52,623 nucleotides of DNA from Saprospiraceae bacterium (GTDB lineage: Bacteria; Bacteroidota; Bacteroidia; Chitinophagales; Saprospiraceae), in the NCBI GenBank assembly GCA_027488135.1, contig JAIYCH010000016.1, positions 1 through 52,623 of the forward strand, written 5' to 3'. Under the pieces are notes generated by a model. It had not been told where the DNA came from. It worked only from the letters and a program-made list of their open reading frames with translations, and did no database searches. Positions 8,680-17,938 of this stretch are shown here, piece after piece. Made by a program: the position numbers and the translations under genes. Each line of letters begins with the position of its first letter. Within the stretch, counting starts at the first letter, position 1.

Positions 8680-11600
8680 TTAAAAAGTTACATTCAAGCC
8701 CAATGTTGTGGTAGATGGGGTAAGTCCTTTATTTTCAGGATCAAAATACTCCCAATTAGTAAATACCGCGGCATTTTGCTGGTTAACATAAACTTTCACT
8801 GCTGAAAACTTAAGTTTACGTAACATGGATTCTGGTAAACTGTAAGCCAGACTTAAGTTGTTTAAACGGACAAAGGAAGATTTACGCCATACAGTATAAG
8901 ACACGGAACCACCTGCTGCAGACATCATTTTTGCATAATCATTGATTGGATTGGTTGGTGTCCAATAAGGTCTTTTGTAAAATTGAGAACGATCATAAAA
9001 TAAATCGACGTTCTTAGCCTCATTATATGCCGTATTTTGCCCTAACCTGGCATAAAGCGCAAAAGAAAAATCTATATTTTTATAAATTTTAAACTCATTT
9101 CTTAGATTAAAAGAAAGTTTAGGATTCTGATGACCGAGGAATTGTTTATCCTCCAGGGTGTATTTCCCATCTCCATTAAAATCTTCCAATTTAAAATCCC
9201 CTGGTGTAAATCCATAAGATTTTGCTAAATCTCTTTCTTCTAATTGCCAAACACCTAAAACTTTAAAGTCCCAGATTTGGTTAATAGGCTTTCCGATGAA
9301 CCAGCCATTGGCCTGATCATCCTGATCAACCAAGGTTGTATTTCCATTGGCATCAGTTACAGGGACAGGACCATATAATTTTAAAATTTTATTTTCATTC
9401 GTCCAGGCAGAAAGACTTGTACGCCAGGAAAAATTATTCGTTTTTACATTTTCTGTGTTCAAGGTCAGCTCTACCCCGTTGTTGGCTACCTGTCCTAAAT
9501 TGGCAATAACACTTGAGAAGCCGGTAATATTGGGTAACGACCTATTCATTAATAAATCGGTCGTTTTTCTCTCATAGTAATCTAATGAACCTGTTATCAT
9601 GCTTCCTTTGATACCAAAATCAAAGCCAATATTGATTGAACTATTTCTTTCCCAGCGCAAGTTTGGATTACTCATATTTGCCGTACGAACGGCGCCTACA
9701 TTGAACGTTGTTCCTGTTGGCGTAGTATAGGAATAAACACTTGATGTCAAACTGGAAAGCGCAGCATAACGGCCAATTTCCCTGTTTCCATTTTCCCCGT
9801 AGGATAATCTTAATTTTCCATAATCAAGGAATTCCCTAAATCCTTTCATAAATTTTTCTTCCGTAACGACCCATCCTAAGGCTACTGAAGGAAAAGAAGC
9901 TCTTGGATTTCCCTGTCCGAAAGCAGAGAAACCATCTCTTCTTAAAGTTGCCGTAAAAAAATATTTGGAAGCATAATTATAATTTAATCTTCCCATCAAT
10001 GCATCTCCTGTTTGGTATTGATCGTTGCTTGTTATGCTTGGAAATAAAGTTGCTGCTGCTAAATTATGGTAACTCAGATTATCCCCTGGTGAAAAATTTT
10101 CAGCATTTACAATGGTATTCCAGATTTGATATTTCTCCGCATTTGCCAAAAAAGTAACATCAAAATTGTGTTTCCCAATGACCTTATTCCATTTTAACAA
10201 ATTATCTAATTGCCATTGAAATGTTTTTTCATTTTCTCGATAGCTAATACCATTCCTACTGGTTAAACCAGGTCTGATAGAAGAGGTATGATTAAAGTAA
10301 TTATAAAATTCAAAGCGGGGCGTATAATTAATCTGGTAGGAAAATCCTAAACCCAAATCTCCCTTTACAAATATGGAACTAAACATATTGGTAAATTTTC
10401 GCAGTCTATCCGTAAATGCTTGATCTATATATGGATTTGAATTATTACCCACATCATCATTGGTACTTTGACGATAAGTGACCCCATCCTCGGCAAATAC
10501 TTGTCCAAATGGAGTGGTTCTGATCATGTTTCCTAAATCAATGGGAACCGTACTTTCATCGCGGTCAGCAAATTGAAGATTCATACCAAAAGACAAATAA
10601 CTTGCTACCTTAGTTTCCAGATTCATTCTTGCTCTAAAGGTGCTGAAATAATCTCCCTTGGTTAAGCCCTGATTATTTAAATATCCAATGGACATGTAAT
10701 ATTTAGTGTTATCCGTACTACCAGAAATACTGGCGGTATGGTCTTGTTGTAAGGAGTTAAAATTATAAAGCTCTTTTTCCCAATCAGTTGATTTACCAGC
10801 TTTGTAATTTGCAATTTCTATCGGAAATAATCGAAGTCTGTTTAACCAAATATCCGTCGGATCCCCAGAACCACCACCTAAAGCTATCCATTGTTGTAAG
10901 CTGATATTAGATGGTAATTTTGTTGGATTCGTAAATTGGAATTCCCTGGCTGGGTCATGACCTACCATACTCCATAAAACATCGCTCCTCCAGTCAATAA
11001 ATTCGTCAGGGGTCAATAGAGGTAAATTTTTACCAATATTATTTTTACCAAAATTTACATTGAAGTTAATCTGTGGCTTTCCAGCTTTACCTTTTTTTGT
11101 AGTCAAAATAATGACACCATTGGCTGATCTGGCACCGAAGACAGCAGCTGAACTGGCGTCCTTTAAAATATCTACCGAGGCAATATCATTTGGATTAATA
11201 TCGCTTAACTGACCCGGGTAAATGACACCATCTACTACAATTAATGGTGAATTAGATGCATTTAAGGAAGCACGACCTCTCACTAAAAAATCACCCCCTC
11301 CTTTTGCTGAGCTATTTAAACTTACATCCAGACCAGCTGCATTTCCCCTTAACATATCCTGAACAGTCCGGGGGTTTTCATTTTCTAATTGTGTTGTTTT
11401 AATAGATGCAACGGCACCCGTCAAATCACTTTTTTTAACCTCTCCGTAACCAATAACGACTACTTCGCTAAGTAATTCTGAATCTTCCTCCAAAATTACT
11501 TTTACAAAATTTCTGCCGCCAATCTCAATTTGTTGGATTTTGTACCCAATGTAAGAGATAACTAATGTTCCGTTTAAATCTGGTACTGATAAAGTGAATT

Positions 11601-11832
11601 TTCCATTTTCATCTGTAGCCGCACCAATATCGGTGCCTTTAAGTTGTACGGTTGCACCAATGACAGGTTCCCCTGATCCATCGGTAACTTCACCTGAAAG
11701 TGTAACTGCAATGGAAGCTTCCATTGCGAAAATGGTGGTAGAAAATGAAAACATGCTAAGCATAATGACTAGCATAACATGTTTTACATTTTCATTAATC
11801 CACCTGGTTTTAATCTGTTGATTTTTTACCAT
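8680..11832 (-). CDS. SusC/RagA-family TonB-dependent outer-membrane transporter
   Basis: 1050 residues. After a signal segment (to about 37) comes a carboxypeptidase-regulatory-like domain (about 45-115), then the TonB-box-like EVVVIGYG (123-130), a plug domain (about 131-245) with the SusC hallmark DILKDASSAAVFGARSANGV, and a 22-strand-type barrel ending in an aromatic residue (LGLNVTF). With SusD it imports oligosaccharides using TonB energy. The 166 bp upstream (11833-11998) separate it from the NHL gene and are the likely site of its own promoter, but I found no good TAnnTTTG box there. It is only distantly similar to the second SusC at 27082-30144, consistent with a different substrate. 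Confidence 0.95.
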   Translation of the reverse strand: MVKNQQIKTRWINENVKHVMLVIMLSMFSFSTTIFAMEASIAVTLSGEVTDGSGEPVIGATVQLKGTDIGAATDENGKFTLSVPDLNGTLVISYIGYKIQQIEIGGRNFVKVILEEDSELLSEVVVIGYGEVKKSDLTGAVASIKTTQLENENPRTVQDMLRGNAAGLDVSLNSSAKGGGDFLVRGRASLNASNSPLIVVDGVIYPGQLSDINPNDIASVDILKDASSAAVFGARSANGVIILTTKKGKAGKPQINFNVNFGKNNIGKNLPLLTPDEFIDWRSDVLWSMVGHDPAREFQFTNPTKLPSNISLQQWIALGGGSGDPTDIWLNRLRLFPIEIANYKAGKSTDWEKELYNFNSLQQDHTASISGSTDNTKYYMSIGYLNNQGLTKGDYFSTFRARMNLETKVASYLSFGMNLQFADRDESTVPIDLGNMIRTTPFGQVFAEDGVTYRQSTNDDVGNNSNPYIDQAFTDRLRKFTNMFSSIFVKGDLGLGFSYQINYTPRFEFYNYFNHTSSIRPGLTSRNGISYRENEKTFQWQLDNLLKWNKVIGKHNFDVTFLANAEKYQIWNTIVNAENFSPGDNLSYHNLAAATLFPSITSNDQYQTGDALMGRLNYNYASKYFFTATLRRDGFSAFGQGNPRASFPSVALGWVVTEEKFMKGFREFLDYGKLRLSYGENGNREIGRYAALSSLTSSVYSYTTPTGTTFNVGAVRTANMSNPNLRWERNSSINIGFDFGIKGSMITGSLDYYERKTTDLLMNRSLPNITGFSSVIANLGQVANNGVELTLNTENVKTNNFSWRTSLSAWTNENKILKLYGPVPVTDANGNTTLVDQDDQANGWFIGKPINQIWDFKVLGVWQLEERDLAKSYGFTPGDFKLEDFNGDGKYTLEDKQFLGHQNPKLSFNLRNEFKIYKNIDFSFALYARLGQNTAYNEAKNVDLFYDRSQFYKRPYWTPTNPINDYAKMMSAAGGSVSYTVWRKSSFVRLNNLSLAYSLPESMLRKLKFSAVKVYVNQQNAAVFTNWEYFDPENKGLTPSTTTLGLNVTF

Positions 11833-11998
11833 AGTTGATTTTGTTTTATAAACTTTACAGATTAAAGTTAATAACTTAACCGAACAATTTTAACAAATTT
11901 CCAACTTTTGATAAATGTTTTTTATGTTTAACGAAATTTAGATAATGTTAGCAATTGATAAACTTGTACATCCGATACTAATAAAAAAGTGATAAACC

Positions 11999-13108
11999 CT
12001 ATACTCTGGTTAACTTTATTGGTGTCGTATGATTCGCATTCCACTGGCAAACATATAGGTTTAAATCATTGTCCACACATACATCATGACCATGATTGAA
12101 TACACGATTTGTTAATGCCTTTGACGCTTTCAATACGCCATTTTGATAAACAGGTTCTGTTCCACCCGGATTAGAAACCACTTTATTGTCTGCGGACAAT
12201 ATGGTAACAAATCCTGAATTATTTAATCGGTTTCCTTCATCATCTTTAGACCAGCAAACACCCGCATAAATATTTTCGCCCTGCATAACGGGTCTGCAGA
12301 CATATAAGCCAGGTAAATCGATACGCTTAATGAATTTGCCATCCAAAGTGAACACCTTAAAACAATTCTCCTCCCGGGAGGTACATATTAAGGTTGGATT
12401 CGCTGGGTTTCTATTGTCCACCGCAACCCCATGGGCATTTATTAAATTGTGCTCCGCGTTGGCATTATTCCTACCTCCGAAATGTCTTATGTACTGACCC
12501 TTTTGGTTATATTGAATGATATAATCAGAACCATAGCCATCGGCAACATATAGATCACCGTTGGGTGCAACAGCCGTTTCCGTTGGTTGAAACTTCTCAT
12601 TATCCTTATATATTCCAATGGTTCCTGGATGACCAATCGTATAAATAATTCTACCCGTCAAATCTGTTTTAATTACTTGTCCGGCCTGACTTTGCCCTTT
12701 GCCATATTTGTCCTGGTAATAACCACAATCGACAATAAAAAGAAAGTCTTCGCTTCCTTCTTTACTGAGAGTTAAGCCATGTCCGCCGGGAAAAGAATTG
12801 CCCCAGAAGTCGAGTAAATTACCAGATTTATCAAAAATGAGAATATTATTATTAGTATGGTCACCAATCATGATTAACCGTCCCTTACTATCCTGTACCA
12901 TCTCATGACAATTAATGAGCGGATTACTATTCAGGCTCATTTTTGCCCAGCCTTTATCTACTTTGTAAGTAAAGCCGCCATGTCCGATGACTACATCAGC
13001 TTCATCCTGAGATTTATTCTTTATAATTGAAAAGCCTGCTAAAGGAGAAACCGACAATGCAGCAGTGGCTAAAGCGGTGTTTTGAATAAATTTTCTTCTC
13101 GATGACAT
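11999..13108 (-). CDS. Tat-exported NHL-repeat (beta-propeller) protein
   Basis: 369 residues. RRKFIQN at 4-10 plus a hydrophobic stretch is a twin-arginine signal. The rest is a six-bladed propeller of the NHL/PAL type, with blades such as NGDLYVADGYGSDYI, AHGVAVDNRNP and GHDVCVDNDLNLYV. Related NHL proteins include peptidyl-amidoglycolate lyases and many non-catalytic propellers. It follows the DUF1501 gene by 30 bp and thus belongs with the PSCyt/DUF1501 pair. In planctomycetes and some Bacteroidota such genes often travel together near polysaccharide loci; the shared function is unknown. Propeller call firm, enzymatic activity not claimed. Confidence 0.82.
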   Translation of the reverse strand: MSSRRKFIQNTALATAALSVSPLAGFSIIKNKSQDEADVVIGHGGFTYKVDKGWAKMSLNSNPLINCHEMVQDSKGRLIMIGDHTNNNILIFDKSGNLLDFWGNSFPGGHGLTLSKEGSEDFLFIVDCGYYQDKYGKGQSQAGQVIKTDLTGRIIYTIGHPGTIGIYKDNEKFQPTETAVAPNGDLYVADGYGSDYIIQYNQKGQYIRHFGGRNNANAEHNLINAHGVAVDNRNPANPTLICTSREENCFKVFTLDGKFIKRIDLPGLYVCRPVMQGENIYAGVCWSKDDEGNRLNNSGFVTILSADNKVVSNPGGTEPVYQNGVLKASKALTNRVFNHGHDVCVDNDLNLYVCQWNANHTTPIKLTRV

Positions 13109-13138
13109 AAATCTTTTTGTTTTTGATTAAAAAAATGA

Positions 13139-14644
13139 TTAGGCTAAAATATCCTTCACAACAGAACCATGTACATCCGTTAAACGATATCTTCTGCCTT
13201 GAAATTTATAGATTAATTCCTCATGATTAATACCCATCAGATGGAGCAGGGTAGCTTGAAAATCATGCACATGAACTGGATCTTTAACGATATTATAGCT
13301 AAAATCATCAGTTTCCCCAAAGCTAAAACCCGCTTTAACTCCAGCTCCTGCCATCCACATACTAAAACATCTTGGGTGATGATCGCGACCATAATTATCA
13401 GGCGTCAAAATTCCCTGAGAATAGACAGTTCTTCCAAATTCACCGCCCCAAATAACCAGGGTATCTTCTAATAATCCCCGCCTTTTAAGGTCTTTGATGA
13501 ATGCAGCGGTTGGTTGGTCGATCACCTTACATTGTGATTTCATATTTTCCGGAAGTGAACCATGATGATCCCATCCCTGATGATATAATTGAACAAATTT
13601 GACATCTCTTTCCAATAATTTTCTGGCTAAAATACAATTGGCCGCATACGTTCCCGGATCTCTTGAAGAATCTCCATAAAGGTCAAAAACCTCCTCGGGT
13701 TCATCGGAAATATCCATCACTTCCGGCACAGAGGTTTGCATTCTGAAGGCCATTTCATATTGAGCTATCCTAGCATTGATTTCCGGGTCACCAATGGCTT
13801 CATTTTGGAGTTCATTTATTTTATTCAAATAATCCAGCATTTCCCTCCTGTCTGCTCCATCGTAACCGTCAGGATTATTTAAAAACAGGACGGGATCTTT
13901 CCCCGATCTAAATTGCACACCCTGATGCTCACTGGGCAAGAAACCATTGCCCCACAACCTGGCATATAAGGGCTGATCTTTTGGTGCATCTTTGGAAACT
14001 AAAACAATAAATGATGGTAAATTTTTATTTTCACTCCCCAAACCATAGCTAATCCAGGAGCCCATGGACGGTCTTCCCGGTAACTGATTTCCTGTTTGGA
14101 AAAAAGTAAGGGCAGGGTCATGATTAATAGCCTCCGAATGCATTGATTTTATGATACATAGTTCGTCTGCCACCTCTGCGGTATAGGGTAAAAGTTCGCT
14201 AATCCATGCGCCCGATGTACCATGTCTGTTAAACTTGAAGGAAGATGGAGCTACAGGTAACTCACTTTGATTAGCACTCATACCTGTTAGTCTCTGGCCA
14301 TTTCTAACAGATTCAGGGAGATTCTGACCAAAATAACGTGCTAATTCAGGTTTGTAATCAAATGTTTCAAATTGGGATGGCCCACCGCTCATGCACAGAT
14401 ACACAACTCTTTTTGCCTTTGGAATGAAATGAGGCAACGTATTCAACAGTTTTTGCTGAAAATCAGCCACCTCCAAATCAGCCTTATTATTATTTGAATA
14501 GCATCCCGACAATAGGCTTCCTGTTGCCAATGCCCCTAATCCGACCGCTGATTTAAATAAAAAATCACGACGATTCAACTGTTTATTTACATCGTCAAAG
14601 GCGGGATGATGAATGAAAAAAGGTTTATTATGATGAGAAGACAT
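13139..14644 (-). CDS. DUF1501 family exported protein
   Basis: 501 residues. NRRDFLFKS (24-32) is a twin-arginine motif, and LLSGC (44-48) is also a lipobox, so the protein may be a Tat-exported lipoprotein. The core has alkaline-phosphatase/sulfatase-like features of DUF1501: CMSGGPSQFETFDYKPEL near the N-terminus, HDPALTFFQTG, and VIWGGEFGRT with GRDHHPRCFSMWMAGAGVK towards the C-terminus. No experimentally defined reaction is known to me for the family. It starts 3 bp after the stop of the DUF1553 gene; DUF1553 and DUF1501 genes are habitual operon partners, so a joint exported machinery is likely. Confidence 0.9.
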   Translation of the reverse strand: MSSHHNKPFFIHHPAFDDVNKQLNRRDFLFKSAVGLGALATGSLLSGCYSNNNKADLEVADFQQKLLNTLPHFIPKAKRVVYLCMSGGPSQFETFDYKPELARYFGQNLPESVRNGQRLTGMSANQSELPVAPSSFKFNRHGTSGAWISELLPYTAEVADELCIIKSMHSEAINHDPALTFFQTGNQLPGRPSMGSWISYGLGSENKNLPSFIVLVSKDAPKDQPLYARLWGNGFLPSEHQGVQFRSGKDPVLFLNNPDGYDGADRREMLDYLNKINELQNEAIGDPEINARIAQYEMAFRMQTSVPEVMDISDEPEEVFDLYGDSSRDPGTYAANCILARKLLERDVKFVQLYHQGWDHHGSLPENMKSQCKVIDQPTAAFIKDLKRRGLLEDTLVIWGGEFGRTVYSQGILTPDNYGRDHHPRCFSMWMAGAGVKAGFSFGETDDFSYNIVKDPVHVHDFQATLLHLMGINHEELIYKFQGRRYRLTDVHGSVVKDILA

Positions 14645-14647
14645 ACC

Positions 14648-17600
14648 TTATCTTTTTGTCAGCGCTGCGTCTGTATTTAAAATCGTACTAACCACCACAG
14701 CATGGGCAGCTAAGCGGACAGAGTCCTTACCTGGTTTTAAGACATATTGACCTGAAGAGAGCCAGCCCCTCACCTTTTCCGGTTTTTTCCTGAAAGCCAT
14801 TTCCTGACTATTTTTTAGTTTTAACAGTAAATCCAGTTCTTTTTCTGATGGTTTCCTTGCTGTCAATTTTCTGAAACTATCTGAAATAGCCTTTTTTTCA
14901 TTATTATATTCTTGCATTTTTTCTGCCATAACTTTTGATACCTCTACAAAAGTAGGGTCGTTCAATGTAACTAAAACTTGCAAAGGGGTATTTGTTTTTT
15001 GCCGTCGAACCATACAAAAACTTCTGGATCCTGCATCGAAAGTTGACAAGGTAGGGTTTGGAACAGAACGTTTTATGAGGACATACAAACTTCGTCGATA
15101 AACCAAATCACCCGTATCAGCTTGATAACCAGCACTATTTATTTCCCATAATCTATCGGGCTGATAAGGCTTTATACTTTTTCCTCCAATTTTTTTATTC
15201 AGTAAATCACTGGCAAACAGAGCATTATCCCTCAACATTTCCGCAGTTAAGCGTTCTGAAGGACCTCTGGCAAGCAATCTGTTTTCAGGATCTTTTGACC
15301 TTAAGGCAGGAGAAGTTATCGTTGATTGTTGATAAGTTCCAGACATAACCAATAGTTTAACCATTGCTTTTACATCCCAGCCTGATTGTTGAAAGGTAAC
15401 GGCCAAATAATCCAGTAATTCCGGATGAGAAGGCAGTTCGCCCTGATTACCAAAATCCTCCGCTGTTTTAACGATGCCATTTCCAAAAAAATATTGCCAA
15501 AACCTATTGACTGCCACTCGGGAAGTAAGCGGATGATTTGGTAAAAACAACCATTTTGAAAGCCCCAGTCTATTTTTAGGCAAATGATTTGGAAAGGCTA
15601 AAACAGAGGCAGGTGTACCTGGAAAAACTTCCTTTCCTTTGTTTTCATAGTGCCCACGATGCAATAAGTATGTTTTTTTCGGTATTTTCGATTCCTGCAT
15701 TACCATCAATTCTTCCACCTGCTCTAAGGAATCAGCCAATGATCTTCTAAACAAGGATAAAGAATCGGCAAGGATTCTTAATTTTTTGTCCACTACATTT
15801 TCATAATACCCCTCTAAGACAGCTCTTTCAAATCTACCCAATGAGGTAATATTTTTTGTAGTAATGTCTTTCCATTTATTTTTTCCAGCAAGAACCGCTA
15901 CCTCAAAAGGTATTAGGTTACGATGATAAACGGTAACATTGTCCACCAAACCTCCTTTAAATCCAAGGCCACGCCACCAGCCACCTATTTGAATACCGGG
16001 TTCAACCTCTCTTCTGAATAATATTTCTTTGGTCAACTGATCCATGGTGGTAATCATTTGTAACTTTTGACCATCTACAAATAAATCAAACCCAGCGGCG
16101 GTAGAAGAACCATCATAGACGAGCGCGATATGAATCCATTTTTCTTTTGGAATTTTTTCCTTTGATATTTTTGTAATGGCATTGGAAGGAGCTGCGTGTG
16201 CCATATTTATTTCAAATTTTCCATCTTTATAATAAAGGTGAAACCCTCTGAAATTATATAATCTTTCCCCTTCACTCTTATGAAAAATAACCCCTTCCTT
16301 GAATGTTGAAGGCAACCAGACATCCATACCTATGGAAAAAGGGTCTGATTTTCTGAATACGCCAATATTACCCAAATCAAGATATTCATCACCATCCAAA
16401 CGGATAGCAAGACCCATTTTACCAGGTAAAAAAGTAGGTTTTGCCCCATCCATGCCAGCTTCCCTCTTCATCACTCCCTTTTCCTTTCTGTTTATCTTAT
16501 TTTGTAATTCAGCCTGATCAAAAGTGAATGTTGCCTTCAATCCATTTTGAGGAATTACCTGCTCTCCTAATTTTTTGTAGTCATTTGAAGACAACCATTC
16601 ATTAAATGAGTTACTATTTGAATTTTTTAAAATCCCGATATTTTTTTCCTCTTTATAAATCTTATGCTTAATGAAGTCAATCATCTTTTCCTGATCTTCC
16701 GTAGGTAAAAGCAAGGTAGGTGTTGGGGTAGCACTATTCCATGAAATCTGCCCTGCCTCTTTCACATTATTAAAGAAAGAAAAAAACTGATAATAATTTT
16801 CCTGGGAAATGGGATCATATTTATGGTCGTGACAGCGGGCACAACCTGTGGAAAGACCTAAAAAAGCTTCGCCGAAGGTGTTTGTTCTATCGGCCACATA
16901 TTCCATTTGAAACTCTTCCTCTATGATGCCCCCTTCCATATTTTGGGGATGATTTCTATTAAAAGCCGTTGCAATAATCATTTCCTTGCTTGGATTGGGG
17001 AATAAATCCCCAGCTAATTGCCATTGGGTAAATTGATTGAACGGCATATTCCTGTTGAAAGCGGAAATAACCCAATCTCTGTAAGGAGACATCTCCCTCA
17101 GCCGATCGACGGTATAGCCATGGGAATCGGCAAAACGGGCAATATCTAACCAATGTACCGCCATTTTTTCTCCATAATGTGGAGAAGCCAGTAGTTTATC
17201 CACTTGTTTTTCGTACGCATTGGGAGAATTATCCTTAATAAATTCATCCAAATCATCTAAAGAAGGAGGTAAACCCGTTAAATCAAGGGACAATCTTCTT
17301 AACAACAACTCTTTAGAAGACTTTCCTGAAGGTTCTATATTTTCCTCCTCCAATCTTTTATGTATAAATAGATCAATGTCATTTTTCACCTGATTTTTCC
17401 ATTTTGACTTAGGCAGATTGGGTAAAACAGGCTTAACCAATGCCCAATGGGGTTTATATTCCGCCCCATTTTCAATCCATCGAATTAAAATGGCTTTTTC
17501 TTTGTTCGTTAAAGAAAGATGCGAGGATGGCTCCGGCATCTGTATATCAGGATCATTGGAAATAATTCTATGGAAAAATTCGCTTTTCCTAAGGTTTCCC

Positions 17601-17875
17601 GGCTTTATAGCTACTTTATCAGGCGTTTCCGGTAGTGACGCGTAAGCATTTTCAGCAATATCCAGACGAAGGCCTGCTTTTTGCTTCATTTTATCAGGAC
17701 CGTGACAGGCGAAACACTTGTCGGACAAAATAGGCTTTACATGAAAATTATAATCGGGTTCAATGTTTAAATTCTTTAACTCTATGGCAATTTCATCAGG
17801 AATTTCTGGAGCGCAAGCAGAAATCCAAAGGGATAATACGATAGACCCAAATATATAGCACTTATTTACGAGCAT
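14648..17875 (-). CDS. PSCyt1/DUF1549-LamG-DUF1553 multi-domain lipoprotein
   Basis: 1075 residues. A signal ends in the lipobox WISAC (Cys21). A planctomycete-type cytochrome domain follows with a heme-binding C54-F-A-C-H58. Then come DUF1549/PSCyt2 (about 160-370), with a second CxxCH at 345-349 (GCARCHDH), a concanavalin/LamG-like domain (about 455-670) and DUF1553/PSD1 (about 790-1055; TSRVAVNRFWQYFFG, ARGPSERLTAEMLRDN). Two CxxCH sites suggest covalent heme, so electron transfer at the cell envelope is plausible; the LamG module suggests glycan binding. It leads directly into DUF1501 (3-bp gap). The architecture is abundant in Planctomycetota and also occurs in Bacteroidota. Reaction unknown. 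Confidence 0.9.
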   Translation of the reverse strand: MLVNKCYIFGSIVLSLWISACAPEIPDEIAIELKNLNIEPDYNFHVKPILSDKCFACHGPDKMKQKAGLRLDIAENAYASLPETPDKVAIKPGNLRKSEFFHRIISNDPDIQMPEPSSHLSLTNKEKAILIRWIENGAEYKPHWALVKPVLPNLPKSKWKNQVKNDIDLFIHKRLEEENIEPSGKSSKELLLRRLSLDLTGLPPSLDDLDEFIKDNSPNAYEKQVDKLLASPHYGEKMAVHWLDIARFADSHGYTVDRLREMSPYRDWVISAFNRNMPFNQFTQWQLAGDLFPNPSKEMIIATAFNRNHPQNMEGGIIEEEFQMEYVADRTNTFGEAFLGLSTGCARCHDHKYDPISQENYYQFFSFFNNVKEAGQISWNSATPTPTLLLPTEDQEKMIDFIKHKIYKEEKNIGILKNSNSNSFNEWLSSNDYKKLGEQVIPQNGLKATFTFDQAELQNKINRKEKGVMKREAGMDGAKPTFLPGKMGLAIRLDGDEYLDLGNIGVFRKSDPFSIGMDVWLPSTFKEGVIFHKSEGERLYNFRGFHLYYKDGKFEINMAHAAPSNAITKISKEKIPKEKWIHIALVYDGSSTAAGFDLFVDGQKLQMITTMDQLTKEILFRREVEPGIQIGGWWRGLGFKGGLVDNVTVYHRNLIPFEVAVLAGKNKWKDITTKNITSLGRFERAVLEGYYENVVDKKLRILADSLSLFRRSLADSLEQVEELMVMQESKIPKKTYLLHRGHYENKGKEVFPGTPASVLAFPNHLPKNRLGLSKWLFLPNHPLTSRVAVNRFWQYFFGNGIVKTAEDFGNQGELPSHPELLDYLAVTFQQSGWDVKAMVKLLVMSGTYQQSTITSPALRSKDPENRLLARGPSERLTAEMLRDNALFASDLLNKKIGGKSIKPYQPDRLWEINSAGYQADTGDLVYRRSLYVLIKRSVPNPTLSTFDAGSRSFCMVRRQKTNTPLQVLVTLNDPTFVEVSKVMAEKMQEYNNEKKAISDSFRKLTARKPSEKELDLLLKLKNSQEMAFRKKPEKVRGWLSSGQYVLKPGKDSVRLAAHAVVVSTILNTDAALTKR

Positions 17876-17938
17876 ATTAGGATTGATATTTTGAACAACC
17901 CATTAAATATAAAATAAATGATTGAAATCCTTAGGAAA

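Noticed and set aside
11833-11998. Promoter boxes upstream of the first SusC
   Set aside because: Only one-mismatch candidates (for example near 11932) without a properly spaced -33 box; not strong enough to list.
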